From DATDPY01 sp964395765 (lineage in GTDB: Bacteria; Bacteroidota; Bacteroidia; Cytophagales; Cyclobacteriaceae), in assembly GCA_964395765.1 (NCBI GenBank), contig CAYNCU010000201.1, forward strand, positions 1-7,960: a DNA stretch of 7,960 bases, given 5' to 3'. A program made the position numbers and the translations under genes. The notes under the pieces are model-generated. The model saw only the letters and a program-made list of their open reading frames with translations, did no database searches and had not been told where the DNA came from. This document shows, piece by piece, positions 7,106-7,960 of this stretch; position 1 is the first letter of the stretch, and each line of letters starts with the position of its first letter.

Positions 7106-7158
7106 TCATGTAAAATATTAACATGAATGAATATAGGAACGTTAACTGTTTACATGAC
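7105..7158. promoter_or_regulatory. 18-base inverted repeat at the YceI promoter, likely paired operators
   Basis: The arms 7105-7122 (GTCATGTAAAATATTAAC) and 7141-7158 (reverse complement GTCATGTAAACAGTTAAC) match at 15 of 18 positions, and the only three differences are adjacent. The spacer is 18 bases. Each arm contains its own imperfect dyad of the form TGTnAA-N3-TTnACA, exact in the first arm. Unconserved centres between conserved half-sites are what dimeric repressors leave. The first arm would overlap the transcript start, which suits repression by blocking. A transcript starting near 7111 would miss part of the left arm, so an RNA hairpin is less likely. Confidence 0.5.
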
Positions 7159-7237
7159 GATTTGAGTGTTAAGGTTCGTTAAATGAAAACCCAAATAAAG
7201 TGCAATGAATAATTTTAAAGATTAAAAGATTCAAATT

Positions 7238-7852
7238 ATGAAAACCAAACATGAAATAGTAACAAGTAAGATTCTCGCTGCTTTCGTACTTCTGCTGGCA
7301 TTTCCGTTTCTATCATCCCCGGTACATGCACAGGAGGTATTTCAGGTAGATCCTTCGTCAAAGATTGCTATTGACGGGACCTCCACCCTGCACGACTGGA
7401 CTTCCGATGTAACACAATTTTCGGGTCAGGCTTTAATTAAAAAGGATCAGAACAATCTGGAAAGCCTGAACAAGCTTAGCCTGAATATACCTGTGACATC
7501 TATTAAAGGCGATCACAACGGAATGGACAGTAAAACCTATGATGCCCTTAAAAAGGACCAATATCCTGAGATAAAATTTTCTCTGGACAAAGTTGAAAAA
7601 ATAAACCCTACGACAGTTACCGCTTCCGGTGAACTTTCCATTGCCGGTGTTACCAGGAGCATTGCCCTGCAAGCCAATTACAAGGAACTGCCGGGAAATA
7701 AAATCTCCTTCTCGGGGGAAAAGAGCATAAAAATGACGGACTACAATGTAACTCCGCCGACTGCATTGATGGGTGCCATTAAATCGGGTGATGACATTAC
7801 CATAAAATTTGATGTAGCCTTTGTAAGAAGCAATAACTTATCCTATAAATAA
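7238..7852 (+). CDS. YceI-family periplasmic protein
   Basis: A 204-residue exported protein of the YceI family, lipocalin-like beta-barrels known in some members to bind polyisoprenoid lipids. A Sec signal peptide covers 1-31: a hydrophobic core ILAAFVLLLAFPFL and a VHA site before Q32. The mature part shows the family's blocks in order: FQVDPSSKIAIDGTSTLHDW (35-54), MDSKTYDALKKDQYPEIKF (96-114), GELSIAGVTRSI (131-142) and DYNVTPPTALMGAIKSGDDITIKFD (168-192). Length is usual for the family and no domain is missing. Expression probably comes from the promoter element at 7098 and may be controlled by the dyads around it. The next gene begins 44 bases downstream with no terminator between, so the two are likely co-transcribed. 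The ligand, and whether it acts in lipid handling, stress or electron transport, cannot be read from the sequence. Confidence 0.93.
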   Translation: MKTKHEIVTSKILAAFVLLLAFPFLSSPVHAQEVFQVDPSSKIAIDGTSTLHDWTSDVTQFSGQALIKKDQNNLESLNKLSLNIPVTSIKGDHNGMDSKTYDALKKDQYPEIKFSLDKVEKINPTTVTASGELSIAGVTRSIALQANYKELPGNKISFSGEKSIKMTDYNVTPPTALMGAIKSGDDITIKFDVAFVRSNNLSYK

Positions 7853-7896
7853 AACAAAAGGTATTTAATCAAAACAAAATCTAAAATTCTATACCA

Positions 7897-7960
7897 ATGA
7901 AAAATTTATCAAACATAATCAAAGTCTTTTTTGCAATGTTTGCCGTATTAACTTACGGAA
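7897..7960 (+). CDS. Start of an exported protein, cut by the window edge
   Basis: Only 21 codons are visible, reading MKNLSNIIKVFFAMFAVLTYG, and the frame is open to the edge. Basic residues followed by a hydrophobic run (VFFAMFAVL) look like the start of a Sec signal peptide. The ATG lies 44 bases after the YceI stop in AT-rich DNA like that before other starts here. It is probably the second gene of the YceI operon. Too little is present to name a family. Confidence 0.6.
   Translation, partial: MKNLSNIIKVFFAMFAVLTYG

Noticed and set aside
7105..7158. Inverted repeat as an RNA terminator or riboswitch
   Set aside because: The left arm begins inside the predicted promoter and would not be fully transcribed, the right arm has no T-tract, and the mismatch pattern fits protein sites better.
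7123..7182. Possible 19-residue leader peptide (starting MNEYRN) before the YceI gene
   Set aside because: It would start about 12 bases after the predicted transcript start, has no attenuator-like structure behind it, and its sequence is better explained by the inverted repeat it overlaps.
1..7960. Mobile element, phage or CRISPR content
   Set aside because: No transposase, integrase, cas-like gene, terminal repeats or spaced direct repeats were seen on either strand.

Overview
The window looks like chromosomal DNA from a member of the Bacteroidetes (Bacteroidota). Three exact matches to the phylum's TAnnTTTG -7 promoter element lie just upstream of genes. Starts lack clear Shine-Dalgarno sequences, intergenic DNA is AT-rich, and the gene types (Calx-beta plus GH16 glucanase, YceI-family protein) suit a free-living saccharolytic bacterium. 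The genus cannot be fixed from this sequence. All seven supported genes are on the + strand.

Layout. Bases 1-1101 hold the 3' part of a secreted Calx-beta/GH16 beta-glucanase gene, cut by the window edge. At 1175-3712 is a full-length glycogen/alpha-glucan phosphorylase (glgP). At 3835-5157 is a protein with a twin-arginine-like signal peptide that resembles the polysaccharide pyruvyl transferase family, behind its own promoter. At 5293-5757 is a MarR-family regulator. At 6022-6657 is a 1-Cys (Prx6-type) peroxiredoxin with its own promoter and a strong intrinsic terminator. A 580-base stretch without genes follows, then a periplasmic YceI-family protein (7238-7852) and, 44 bases later, the first 21 codons of another probably exported protein (7897 to the edge).

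Function. The left half concerns glucans: external beta-glucan cleavage, intracellular alpha-glucan phosphorolysis, and an exported enzyme of uncertain substrate. The right half looks like a stress and envelope module of regulator, peroxiredoxin and YceI protein.

The most interesting signal is regulatory. Three copies of a motif close to TGTAAA-N3-TTAAC lie upstream of the YceI gene. Two of them form an 18-base imperfect inverted repeat starting at the last base of the predicted -7 element, and a weaker related site lies upstream of the peroxiredoxin gene. They could be operators of the nearby MarR protein, but this is inference. I found no mobile element, CRISPR array, tRNA or rRNA, and no clearly new multi-gene system.
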